From Patiria pectinifera (taxonomy: Eukaryota; Echinodermata; Asteroidea; Valvatida; Asterinidae), in the NCBI GenBank assembly GCA_029964075.1, contig CM057149.1, forward strand, positions 38,522,900-38,586,899: a DNA stretch of 64,000 nt, given 5' to 3'. The position numbers and the translations under genes are program-made. The notes below the pieces were generated by a model. The model saw only the letters and a program-made list of their open reading frames with translations, was not told the origin of the DNA and ran no database searches. Positions 1-10,684 of this stretch are shown in pieces (position 1 is the stretch's first letter; every line of letters begins with the position of its first letter).

Positions 1-1505
1 CTAACTTCTAGCACATTGGTTCAAACATCATCTTGGCTTTACTTTTTACTGAAAAACCTGAGTTAAACAAACCATCGCGATGGGAGTACAAAATAAACTT
101 TGCCCAACTTTTTATTACCAACTTTTATTGCAGAGTGTATCCTCAACATACAAGTTTTGTCCCATTATCCACTTATGAGACACCCGCGACCGTCGTAAAT
201 TGATTGATTTGAAGACGGGAGGAGGCGAGGGTCGGGATGGGCGTTGGGAGGCTGTGCCCTCCACGTAACCCTGCTGCTCCGCAATATCGTCATCTTCCCA
301 AAATGACAGGCCCAAATAAGAATGAAGACTTGCTTCTTCGAGGGAGGGTGGGGGAGGCGTCGGCTGGCCTGAATTCACTTTCCTACAGTTTTTAATCCTT
401 CGAAAAGAACCCAACTTGTGTCCCGTACCTAAAAACCCGGAGCCAATAAATAACTCGGCGAACATACACTTGGAGACTTTTTGGAATAAATATTTACCTC
501 CCAAGTTGTATGATTTCCTTAGTGATGACCCTTGGATGAAATAACCCCTTTTTCTTTTTTGATTTTTGTTCCTGTGTGGGGTCTTATCTATCTAGGTGCT
601 GATTGATTCACAGAGGGTATATTCGGGTTGTGGTATATGGGTCTTGTATTAGATAATGATTGAAGTTGTGCAGAACCTCCCATACACATACAGTTTTGGT
701 ACTCCAGAAGTTTGGCTTTTTTCCAACTCTCAACATACCTCAAGACATTTGAACAATTTCAGCGTGATTCGTAAAAAACACCTCAATTGTTAATCAATAT
801 GCTGCAATCTATTAGTAATGTTACCAAAACCGTTGGATACTTTAACAGCAAAGTTGAAAGCATAATATTTACACTTGATGATTCTGTATTTAACAATCTT
901 GGGGTCTACTCAAATCTTCTACAGAGAACAGCAATCCTGTTCCCATGCGGAAAGAAATTATTGCAAGGGCCCACAGTGCGATACACAGCGTGTTTCCCGC
1001 CGCACCACAGAGTGTAAGTCACACCAAATGCGTTGGGTTATGAATTAAAAGGTCGGTGGTTTCATCGGACAACCACTGCGAATTCAACTCGCACCACTAA
1101 TCGCGCCACATCGCTTCACATTTCAATTTGTTCCCGTTTGAAATGAATAGAGCCTAGAGGGAAAATGTTTTCCAAAGGCCTGGTTTTCTATGAAAACACC
1201 CAGGGGTTCTGGTGGGACTCATTAAAATTCAATATTTCGCAAACATGAGGGGAAATTAAGGGTTTAAGCCTTTGCTACAAACATGTTGCTAATGGCCTAG
1301 ATATGCAATGTGGTTTAGGAGTTATTGTATACGAGTTAGCTGGCCCCTGGACAATCAGTAAAATAACATTCGTTGTTCGTATAGGCCTATACAGGGATAA
1401 TTATTGTTCATAATGCTGTTGAGCGATTTCAAGTGTATTTCTGGTATTTTCGCAATGAAATAATTCTCAATAATAACAAATTGTGAACAAGACAAGGCAA
1501 ACCTA
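1..1505. other. No recognised feature
   Basis: Short ORFs only, none resembling a known protein. No strong repeat structure seen. It may be upstream or intronic sequence of the transporter. Confidence 0.4.
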
Positions 1506-1612
1506 AAGCTGGTCCCAGAGTGCACAAAATGTCCATCCAATCGATTCAGAATGGCTATATTCACTGGAATTCTTTTCATGCACCTGGTCTGTCTACACAA
1601 TGGATCGGATTA
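1506..1612 (+). repeat. Dispersed repeat family R1, copy 1
   Basis: About 105 bp sharing the blocks GGTCCCAGAGTGCACAAAAT, GATTCAGAATGGCTAT, CTTTTCATGC and CTACACAATGG..GGAT with copies at 61988-62090 and 63814-63915. The three copies are colinear and in the same orientation. No ORF or terminal repeat was seen. Confidence 0.8.
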
Positions 1613-1629
1613 AGGTCAATCTGAAGGGT

Positions 1630-1840
1630 TGGAGAGTCAGGTTGGCGTAGCGGTACTGTCCTCGCCTTCGACCGCTGTGACCCAGGTTCGATTCCTGCCT
1701 TGGCCAATGTGATTGGGTTTTCCGTGGGTTTTCCTCTGATTAGTCTTCTGCAGTTTCCTCCCACATCTAAGACTGTAATATGTTCCCATTATCTACTCTT
1801 TACTGGGCCCCATGGGATAGTGGATTCCACTGAAATGGTT
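1630..1840 (+). mobile_element. tRNA-derived SINE, family S1, copy 1
   Basis: An RNA polymerase III box A (TGGCGTAGCGG, 1643-1653) is followed by a perfect box B (GGTTCGATTCC, 1685-1695). After it come a GTGGGTTTTCCTCTG segment and a GTTTCCTCCCACA segment that are common in marine invertebrate SINEs. The head matches the minus-strand copy at 28655-28890. The 3' end is not clear. Confidence 0.75.
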
Positions 1841-1849
1841 AAAATTACG

Positions 1850-2105
1850 GTTGGTAAAACATTTTCATGTAACCCAACGTTGAACAAATTTATCAACGTT
1901 GGGTAAGTTTAACTATTTTAACCAACCGTTGGTTATGAACAGCCCAACAGTTGGTTCAAAAGTTGATTAAATTCTAACAAAATTACTCAACGTTGGATAA
2001 AATGTACCCAACACTGGTCAAATTGGAAAAATGTACACAATGTTGGTTTAAATTTTGACCAACTTTTTTCAACCAATCAAATTTTAACCAGTGTTTTGAG
2101 AGTGT
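1850..2105. repeat. Cluster of CCAACGTTGG-type palindromes
   Basis: At least eight imperfect occurrences of CCAACGTTGG, CCAACAGTTGG, CCAACACTGG and related words in both orientations, spaced by AT-rich sequence. The block directly follows the SINE and looks like a degenerate inverted-repeat element. Confidence 0.6.
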
Positions 2106-3431
2106 AGGCTTGCCCTCTGGGATCAGCAAAAGCTGAATACAAAAGTGTTCATTGTTGCGGTGCTAAACATAACAATGATTGTAATATATATGAATCACAC
2201 TTTTTCAAATTTAACAGTTTCCAAGACATCTATGCTGTATGATATACCTTACATGTGTTCTCCATGCCGTTTAATGACGTATACGAATGTTAGTCTACCA
2301 ACCATAGAGCTATATTAAATTAATCTAGCGATATGACACCAACTCATCCATACGCGTACATTACTGTCAAGTCGACCATGGCAAATTGGTCTATTAGGTT
2401 GGCCCCGTTTTACCTCAATCTAAACATAACTGTGGTTCTCGCACATGCAATTTGACCTAATTTAATAATATCGCGCAATTACTGCAATAGAGCAAAAGCA
2501 ATGCGGTACACAAGTTGCATGCGGTTAGCAACGGTATAAGGGTCTACTTGTGTAAACTAAAATAATCGATTTCTTTTCATTTAATAAAACATTATTCGTA
2601 CAGGTAAATAATTACTGTTTTAATTATTTATCGCCGTTTATCTTTCGATTTCAAATATAGTTTATATGTCTATTTCAATGCATCCATGCATTTAATATTC
2701 CCGTCAACCTTAGAAAATAAATTTGGGATTTCTTAAGCCCCGTTAACAGAGAGACTCTCGGTCGCCTTGGGTATACTACATGCGCACTACTCGTTTTTTT
2801 TTTAACTTGGGTATAGTATTTCTGTTATTGATTCTTTTCGTGAAATATGATACAGAACACACAATAATCGATACCCTTTGGGGAATTGCAATCACGGTAA
2901 AACACCCTATACAATCCGCGACAAAATGTTGAACAAAAGACAATATGGGAGGCGGATTGTCATCATCGAATGCGGTGCATAAAAGTGTTTGTTATTTCGC
3001 TTGGAAAATACTTTGTGATATGAACAAATTGCTTGGATTAGGGGTTTTGTGAATAGTATATTTTTTTTGCAATTGGATATTGAAGCCTTAAGCCTGTACA
3101 CATTGGTATTTTGTTTTGTCACTGTCTTCTTTACTCTGTAAAACGTCTGTAGATGGCGATAAGCCAACCCGATAGGTTCCTCTTGAAAATATATTTGCTG
3201 CATCCTAACAATACATGAGTATGAGAAACTGATACTGATACGAAATACACAATCACTCAGCATTGTCCATCTATATTTGTTACCCAAGTTGCACGCCCCA
3301 AATGGTCAATTATTCTACCCAAGGGTACCAACAAACAATTTTTGTAAAGTGTGCGACATCACCGTGCATACCATCATCGATCAGTGGTTAAAATGCGTGT
3401 CGACTAGTGGGGGCTGACCAAAAATCCTAAT
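2106..3431. other. No recognised feature
   Basis: AT-rich sequence with only short, unrecognised ORFs, including one of 126 codons on the minus strand (2907-3287) with no family signature. Confidence 0.4.
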
Positions 3432-3746
3432 GGGCCTTATTTCACGAGTTGGCCATTTTTGTCGAGTTCCCTGAATGTTTTTCATTAATTGTTAATTGTT
3501 GAATGGGATGGCGCCAGACTATTTATTGCAGGCACAATGCAGCCTTAGGCCTATATTACTTTCATTTTTTTTTATCTGGCTTCAAACATTAGGGAAAGTT
3601 TAATTACAAATTTGAAATTATACATTGAAGCAGACTGGATTTTATTATAACTTAACTTGCTTTCATTAATTTTCTCTTCGCAAGTCCCCAAAATTAAGAT
3701 TTTACCTCACTTTTAATTCAATATGGCCGACTCGTGAATAAGGTCC
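3432..3746. mobile_element. MITE-like element with about 24-bp terminal inverted repeats
   Basis: The left end GGGCCTTATTTCACGAGT and the inverse of the right end GGACCTTATTCACGAGT match over about 24 bp, giving a 315-bp noncoding element. It borders another dispersed repeat (3747-4005), which it may have inserted into. A target duplication is not clear. Confidence 0.65.
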
Positions 3747-4005
3747 ATATTGCCCAGCCGTGAAAATTCGAAAAGCACCGGGGGACCCAAATGACATTAG
3801 AGGCGCTGTTCAACATGCAAATGTACGTCTTATGCAAAATTGTATATTTACGGTCCTTAACCTTACATCAGTACGTTTAAGTTAAAGCTTTTGTAATGAA
3901 TGTTCGCCATTTTACAACTATTTGATACATTTGGACTGTCGGAAAGTTAAAAAAAAAAAAAAAAAAATCGGCTTCTTCGCACCACAAAAATCTGAGGGAT
4001 GATCC
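3747..4005 (-). repeat. Dispersed repeat R2, copy 1
   Basis: On the minus strand the blocks CAGATTTTTGTGGTG, TTAACTTTCCGAC and TTTTCGAATTTTCACGGC match, in order, the plus strand at 56775-56945. The two copies differ in internal length. An A/T homopolymer of about 18 bases lies at about 3950-3967. Confidence 0.65.
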
Positions 4006-7000
4006 AATGATCCAATTTACGCCTTTGCCCGATATCATACAAATTAATAACAGGAAAACAATATCATCGTTTTAAAACAATTTCCGTTGGATCATCCCAT
4101 CTGTTAAGTTGGATTTATATTGAAGAGAAAGGGTCCATCAAAGACATACCCTTTCTAAAACCCAACTCTCCTTTTTATCATTTGGCCACGATTTTTGGTT
4201 TGATAACTTCACAGTTTGATCTTGATATAAGATTTGGTATTGTGTGAAAATTCTGCTGGCACCCTTCGTGAGATAAATGCGTCTTTTTTTCATATCAGAC
4301 ACTGGATATTAATGAACCATATCATTATGGCTCTTAGAGGTAACAAATGAAAAGGCATCCTTGGCCACTCGGTGTGTAGACTAGACCTACGAACACTTAC
4401 TTTAGTTGCAGGTTTTCAAGTTGTTTTCGATGCCTTCGAAATGTGCAGACATAGCATTTTCGCTTAGATTAAGACATTGGGCTGCACTTAGGATTTAAGA
4501 TAAATGGCGAGAGAGTTCAAAAAGGTGCAGAAAGTTTATTTATAAACCAAATTATCGCCCCTTTCCCCAAGTTGTTGACATTTGTAACAAATACCATATC
4601 ATTATTTTTCACAATAATAATTGCTCGAATTTAAAGACTTTTCAAAGATGTGTTTTATGGAATGTTTATACGCTGTCACGCGTCTGTCAACGCTAGATGA
4701 CGAAATAAATCAAAGATTTCACTTTCTTTAAATTAATGACACTAGCACGCACCCCTTGAAAGTCTCCAATATGATTTGTTCCAAATTTGCTGATAACCAC
4801 TGACTGCATATAATAAGCAAAAAGGCAAAACGTCTTTGGCATGACACGCAGAGGGATTGCAATGTGTCCAATTTGTTCTAACAATCCCGCGCGCATAAGA
4901 CTAATGACTCGTGGGTCACAAGAGCTCAGAAAGTTTATTTACAATACCAGCTTTCTTGAAATTCTCATAACACCTGCAGACATCGTACCCGTTTTCAAAA
5001 TGTCTCCTCTGTCTTTCCACCTTTTATTGTCCCTCCAATCTGCACCCCAGCTGTCCATACTTTCTCCTATAACTTTCCCCTCTCGTCAGTGCTTGTGTTA
5101 TTTATACTTATAAAACTACATCGTTATTGCCTTTGTGAAACTCTGCTATAAGCCTTTGCATCACGAAATTCAGTAATTCCTGCACTTGTAGGCTTTGGCC
5201 ATTTCAAATTGGAAAGGATTCTTAGGTAACACAAACCTAATAGGTAGTAACGCCGCAAAGAGTCTGTTTCGCAAGTGTAGATTTGCAAAGGGCTTAAAAA
5301 TATTGTAAAAAGTCACGTCCTTAAAATGTAAGCGACCTTGTCTTCTGATGCACACTCTTCCTGATCAAAGACAACACACGTCATTTCCGTACATGTAAGC
5401 GCTGATACAAACTGTCTTGAATGGCTGCGTATAGTTTAAGCAATTACATCAGTAATTGAAAAAGAACCATCAGCTTGTACACCTGCATTGGTATCAGCAC
5501 TGAGTGTTATACAGCACCAATAGCAAGCCAACATGATTGATCAGGCAAAGCTAAAAGCAACGGTGAAAAAAGGCATCTTTAAAAGCCAAGGAAAGGCTTC
5601 TTGCTTGCAACCTTACGCGAGTGGAAAAAATAGCAAGTGCTCTGGAGAGCCGATTACAAAATAATCTGAAGAGAGAAAAAAGCGACAGCGTCCGTGAATG
5701 ATTTGGGAGGCTCTGTGGATTGAAGCAATTAGCAGATAGGAGCTCGAGGACTTCAGAAGGAAAAGCCACTTCCGATTGTGCTTGTAGATCCATTTTCGGA
5801 TAAAAATACAACTCCGCTCGGCCGAGAGAATCGACAAAATATAATGTGGTGTTCTATCTCTCGAGATCTTGGCCTTGCTGCCATTGAGGCGCGTTTATTT
5901 GTTTCCACCACACATGATTCGAGAACCATTAAAAACAGATCTAGCGCGCGGTGACGATCTCGGTGTATCGTTTGGCATGAGAGTGAATTAAATCTTTGAA
6001 AAAAAATCCACATGCTGTTTGCTTTACTGCATTAGTCTTTCTTTCAAGGATGACGTGACTGGAAATTCAGAACGCTCAGCGTCATGCGTGACAACACATG
6101 TCCAGGTCTATGTCATAATGTGAGTTCCTGTTTTTACATGTATTCTTTCAAACAAAGTGTCCGCCTCGTCCCCATGACGTCGAGCTGTACGCAACCACTT
6201 ATAATTATGTTCCTCAGTTGCAAGGTGATAGACCCATCCAAACTGCAAAATACATTGAAATGATGTTTGACAAATGGAGAAAGGAGAGTAAACTGTGTGG
6301 AGAATGGGAAAAATATTAAAGTCGGAAAAAATGAAAATTAAAAATCAACAACTACCAAAGATACAAAACCAGTTCTTGTTTTTGGCATCCCATGCATGGG
6401 TCAGTTATTGAGACTGTGTTGAAATAAATTTCAACCTTTGAACAAGGTCGGACGGAGAATATTTCTAGACGAAAATGAGCTTTTCGAAAATGTTCAAAAG
6501 GCTCAAACTCTTACTTTGTGCATTTTTCCTGTACACCTTCCCACACTGCACCTGACCTGATACGCCCATGGGCCTTTTTCTCAGCTTCAGTTGATGTACT
6601 CAAAAAAAATTCAATAAAGGAGGAATATATCTTCCCTCGTTCGATTATTGTTAGCGTTGGACGAAACCCCGACCATCTGGTGAAGATTCACGAGACGTAT
6701 ACCAGTGTCGCCGATGCATCTTAGGCCCTACTCATTCCACTTGTTCCCCGGTCTGCAGCTCAGCTATGCCCCGCTGAATCGCCCCTACCAAGGAGTACAT
6801 ACATACCATGTAATGAAATTACTCGTGCCCATCTTGGCACGCGGGCCCCAACGAATACGGTATACGAGCGATAGAATTATCGCTGATTGCATTATGGTGG
6901 CAACCTGCCTCAATTTGTATCGATTCGCTCAGTATCCGGCTTTTGGGTATCGAGGAAGTGCATCTTAGCCACAAGATTCCATCTCACGAGAACCTTATGG

Positions 7001-7144
7001 TGCGGTGATGTATTTTCAGATCTTTTGTGTAGTTGACGACCTGGAGTACGACATATCAATACGGCAACATATGGCTTTTGATCTGTGAGGTTTTGATTTT
7101 GGTGTGTACATGGTGTGCGTGAACGCCACAGGCGTAACCTTACT
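4006..7144. other. No recognised feature
   Basis: No exon, RNA gene or clear element was recognised in about 3.1 kb. Overlapping minus-strand ORFs at 5551-6013 have no family signature and are treated as chance. Confidence 0.4.
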
Positions 7145-7362
7145 GTAGAAAATGGGAAAATACCGGTAGTTCCCAAAAGAACATGACGTTGATCTGTTTT
7201 ATCGAAATCTCATCCTCATTCCAGGAAGATGTTTGGCAACTTGCGAATAGTGATAACCTAACGGTAGAAAATGGGAAAATAGTTCCCAAAAGAACATGAC
7301 GTTGATCTGTTTTAGCGAAGTCTCATCCCCATCCTCAGGAGGATGTTTGGCAACTTGAGAAC
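7145..7362. repeat. 119-bp tandem duplication
   Basis: Two units starting at 7145 and 7264 share GTAGAAAATGGGAAAATA, GTTCCCAAAAGAACATGACG and GATGTTTGGCAACTTG in the same order, with a few substitutions and a small indel. No coding capacity. Confidence 0.8.
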
Positions 7363-7763
7363 GCACGGGGTATCGGGCTGAGTTTGATCCCGTTTGATGT
7401 CGTATGGTGGGCATATGCGCGCGCATTTTTCTCCCGTGAAGCATGTCAACTCGTACTTCTATGCCAATTTTGTAAACATGGGTCCTCATTATGTATCAGC
7501 CAAGAAAACAATTAGAAGCTCGGTGGTTTTACCTCTTTTTAAGAAAAGAGTTAAGATGCTTCACAACTATGCATTGAATACAATTTCAATCAAACACGGG
7601 AATAAATAAATTGCAAGCAAAAAGATGTGCTGTCGAACCGACAGTAGGCCGTCTTTAATTGCTTTTGCTTGCAGTTTCACATAGCTTCACATTTCTAGCA
7701 CAAAAAACCCTCTAAATCCCGGAAAGTGTATGCATCTTTAAAGCTACACAAGATCACTGATAC

Positions 7764-8203
7764 GGGGACGTCTCTATAGTCCGAAGTACCATTGGTCCGA
7801 AGTCCCATTGGTCCGAAGTCCCATTGGTCCGAAGTCCCATTGGTCCGACGTCCCATTGGTCCGAAGTCCCATTGGTCCGAAGTCCCATTGGTCCGACGTC
7901 CCATTGGTCCGAAGTCCCATTGGTCCGAAGTCCCATTGGTCCGACGTACCATTTGCCCGAAGTCCCATTGGTCCGAAGTCCCATTAGTCCGACGTCCCAT
8001 TGGTCCGACGTCCCATTGGTCTGACGCCCCATATGATTAGGGTTAGGGTTAGTGTTAGGGTCAGTAAACCTGAACTATAGTGGAACTACACAGTATTATG
8101 TTTTGGACCAATGGGACTTCGGACCAATGGGACTTCGGACCAATGGGACCTCGAACCAATGATATTTCGGACCAATGGTACTTCGGACTATCGAGACGTA
8201 ACC
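7764..8203. mobile_element. Foldback transposon made of 16-bp tandem repeats, with a 9-bp target duplication
   Basis: The left arm (about 7780-8032) is about 16 units of TTGGTCCGAAGTCCCA or close variants. The right arm (about 8104-8190) holds about five units in inverse orientation. The outer ends are inverse to each other (ACGTCTC, ATAGTCCGAAGTACC). The 9-mer CACTGATAC flanks both sides exactly at 7755-7763 and 8204-8212. This is a 440-bp nonautonomous foldback element; a 9-bp duplication is typical of Mutator-like elements. The core contains four TTAGGG-type units at 8037-8060. Confidence 0.85.
8037..8060 (+). repeat. Telomere-like TTAGGG array
   Basis: Four units in a row: TTAGGG, TTAGGG, TTAGTG, TTAGGG. 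They sit exactly at the inner edge of the left arm of the foldback element. Confidence 0.85.
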
Positions 8204-8212
8204 CACTGATAC

Positions 8213-10040
8213 ACGGAACGCCCAGACCAGGGGGTATACCTAATACGAACTGTACGTTTTTCCTTACTTTTAACGGAAAAAAGAAGCTCTCGCGATTATT
8301 AGACGCTTTGGAGACTTCAAAAGAGACTTGTACTTAGTTCAATTTCTAGGTTCAAATAAGTCTGTATTTTAATATTTCTTAGCACTTAAGGTTTCCGTAT
8401 TAAGTCTTATTTCTGCATTCCGCTTTCGACGAAATTGGCTCACACAAAATTCATGCGTTTTCTGGGAATTCCTCTTCTGTAATTCCATTACTATACCACT
8501 AATGCTGCACCTGCGTGTTTCTGGCCGCGGTGTGCCAACAGAATGAATAATAAGACCATAAATATCTGTGCTCGGCGTCTCCACAGAGACAAAAATCGAA
8601 CATTCAAATCCCTTAAGTGGTTTATATGGTAAGCAGGCGTGTTTTAGTTCAGTTCGACATTCTTTGAGGCACCAGTGGAAATTAGAAATCGGAAAATCTT
8701 TGGTTGGTATTGCATTGATTTAACCATTCCGGCTTCTTTTGGTATAGCGAGCACTTGGCATGCCAGCTATTAAAAGCAACTGAGATGGTTAATGAGAGTT
8801 TGGTTTGGGTTAATAACTTCCTGTGTCTCATAAGAGATACGATTAAGTGACAACTTGACCAGGACTGAGGGGTCACGGTACGGCCGCGATCCGATGCAGG
8901 GACCCGCGGCCCCAACCGCTTAGCTCCCCCATCAAAAGACCGAGGAAGGTATAGGACCGGTCACAAGACAAATTATGGCGGATCCTCGCTCGCTCCAATC
9001 CGCACCAACAAAAATCGAAGTAAAGGTTTCCGCTCCCAAGCTGGTTAAACAATCAGCCAAACATTTCACCTGATAATCCGTGTTAGTGATGCACGCATGG
9101 TCTGTCCAAACAGCGGGGTTTTGTATAACTATTGCCGGCCTGATGGTCTACCCTGCGCGCGGTGCGACACACATGCACGGGCCCTTGGCTTATCTGGGCT
9201 TCGATCGGCGGACCGACTGCCGATCGACTTGAAGCACTTGAAGATTTTGACATAGTCTTCGTCTTGTCTTGTCACGCACAGAGTGCTTCCGCTCGAAACT
9301 CCTTGCAGGGGCATGACAGTTCGATGGCGGGGCTGGATTAAGAGGCTTTTGTTTTCATAATACCTGTCGATGATAGTGAACCTTGACCTATCATAATGTG
9401 ACTCTCCATCTTATTGAGTATCTACAAGTGCAAACTTATTGACAACGTGCAATAACTGTTGAGGGCGCTATACATATGATAATTAGGCAGTTGGATTGGG
9501 GAGTTGAAATTAGGGCTATATGTTTTAATATGAGGCTGTGCAATTGCTCTTTAAAGCTTATATTCGTGTCAAGCTATACTCCGCCTGGAGACATCCTTTG
9601 ATAAGACATTGGGTATGAGCGAATGAGCATGTGAACGGAGGAGTTCACCTTGACGTCATATCAATTATTACTTCAAGTTAAGAGGCAGCGTATAGAGTTC
9701 CATAAAATAATGCATGTGGCGCGAAAACCTGTGCTTAATGTCACTCAAAGTTGACGTCAGAGATAACAATAAGGTCTTTTGAAACTTGAAACTAGATATG
9801 AACGGTTGAATCGGACTCATGATGTTTAGTCAGTGACTAGTAGAGGAGTAACTAATAGTAACTTTTAACTTCACAGAATTTCACAGATTAATTTACAAAA
9901 ATGTGGTTTCAGTTGGCGCAGCACAATCTTTTTAGAAATGCCCAGCGGTTTGCTATATAGGCCAGGCTAGGTTTGTCAAACGACATCTCGCACTGTTATA
10001 GTTGTCATTCTTTTAATTTGGACCCATTTACTCAGTAACG
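8213..10040. other. No recognised feature
   Basis: Contains GC-richer islands near 8870-8960 and 9130-9310 with no family-like ORF. A hairpin with arms CGATCGGC/GCCGATCG lies near 9200-9230. A noncoding or N-terminal transporter exon could hide here, but none was identified. Confidence 0.35.
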
Positions 10041-10410
10041 TGAGGAGTGCTGTGGCCTCGATCGTGGTCTGGGCATTGAATCCGTGGTCTGTGGGTCATT
10101 CTATGCACTCAGGTTGTGGGTTCGAGTCCAGCCTGGGGTTATGCGTGTGCCCTAGGGCAAGGCACGTTGTCAGTCATTGCATCTCATCATACCAGGAGTA
10201 AATGGGTACGGCAGAGATGGTTATTGTGGTTGATGTTAGCTGCTTTTTGCTGAAATGACAGCATCAAGCTGTATACTCCCCAGGGAGCTGAGATGGTATT
10301 TGGAATGTTTCATTGGCCCAATGAGTAGGGTAATAATGATGTAGCGCCTTGAGCACCAATATTGGTGAATACGTGTGCTTTATAAATACACATTATTATT
10401 ATTATATTTT
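10041..10410 (+). mobile_element. tRNA-derived SINE, family S2, with (ATT)n tail
   Basis: A perfect box B (GGTTCGAGTCC, 10119-10129) lies about 75 bp into the element. The body ends with GCGCCTTGAGCACC, CTTTATAAATACA and an (ATT)n tail at about 10392-10407, as in SINEs whose 3' end copies a LINE tail. It differs from family S1. It lies about 140 bp before the first visible transporter exon. Confidence 0.75.
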
Positions 10411-10552
10411 TATAAATGATACTTGATAAGTCACTATGTTGATGAGTGGTGACGTAAAACGTCCCTAACGACGTAACTCTTTTTGTTGTCAGTTTTATAT
10501 TCACATGACACCGAGGTTTTTGCACTAACAAGTTTCGCTTTCTCTCCGCCAG

Positions 10553-10684
10553 GTGCCTTCTTGCTACCATACGCAATAGCCCTTCTGATCGCCGGGGTAC
10601 CAATCTTCTTCTTCGAGGTGGCCATTGGTCAGTTTCTCAGTCTGGGGGGTCTCAGCATATGGAAGATATGCCCGCTCTTCAAAG
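10553..10684 (+). CDS. GAT1-like transporter exon: TM2 region
   Basis: First transporter exon in the window. It follows a pyrimidine-rich acceptor ending CCGCCAG and ends at donor AAAG/GTAAGT. Both ends are phase 1. It encodes GAFLLPY followed by TM2 and the [10 protein letters not shown] loop, which align with GAT1 residues after the conserved Gly-Gly-Gly at the end of TM1. A phase-1 exon ending in the Gly-rich TM1b stretch must lie upstream. Confidence 0.92.

Noticed and set aside
5551-6013. Three overlapping minus-strand ORFs
   Set aside because: No domain, no signal of a family, frames overlap each other, and composition is as in the flanking DNA.
7780-8032. CRISPR-like array
   Set aside because: The units are contiguous 16-bp tandem repeats without spacers, in an animal genome.
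7695-8337. Open repeat ORFs on both strands that look like a repetitive protein
   Set aside because: The 16-bp unit contains no stop in any frame, so every frame stays open. The region is a foldback transposon arm, and the opposite-strand frames are equally good.
8870-8935. Possible tRNA-like or SINE head on the minus strand (GGAGCTAAGCGGTTGGGG)
   Set aside because: A box A-like start is present but there is no acceptable box B (GGTTCGANTCC) or cloverleaf.
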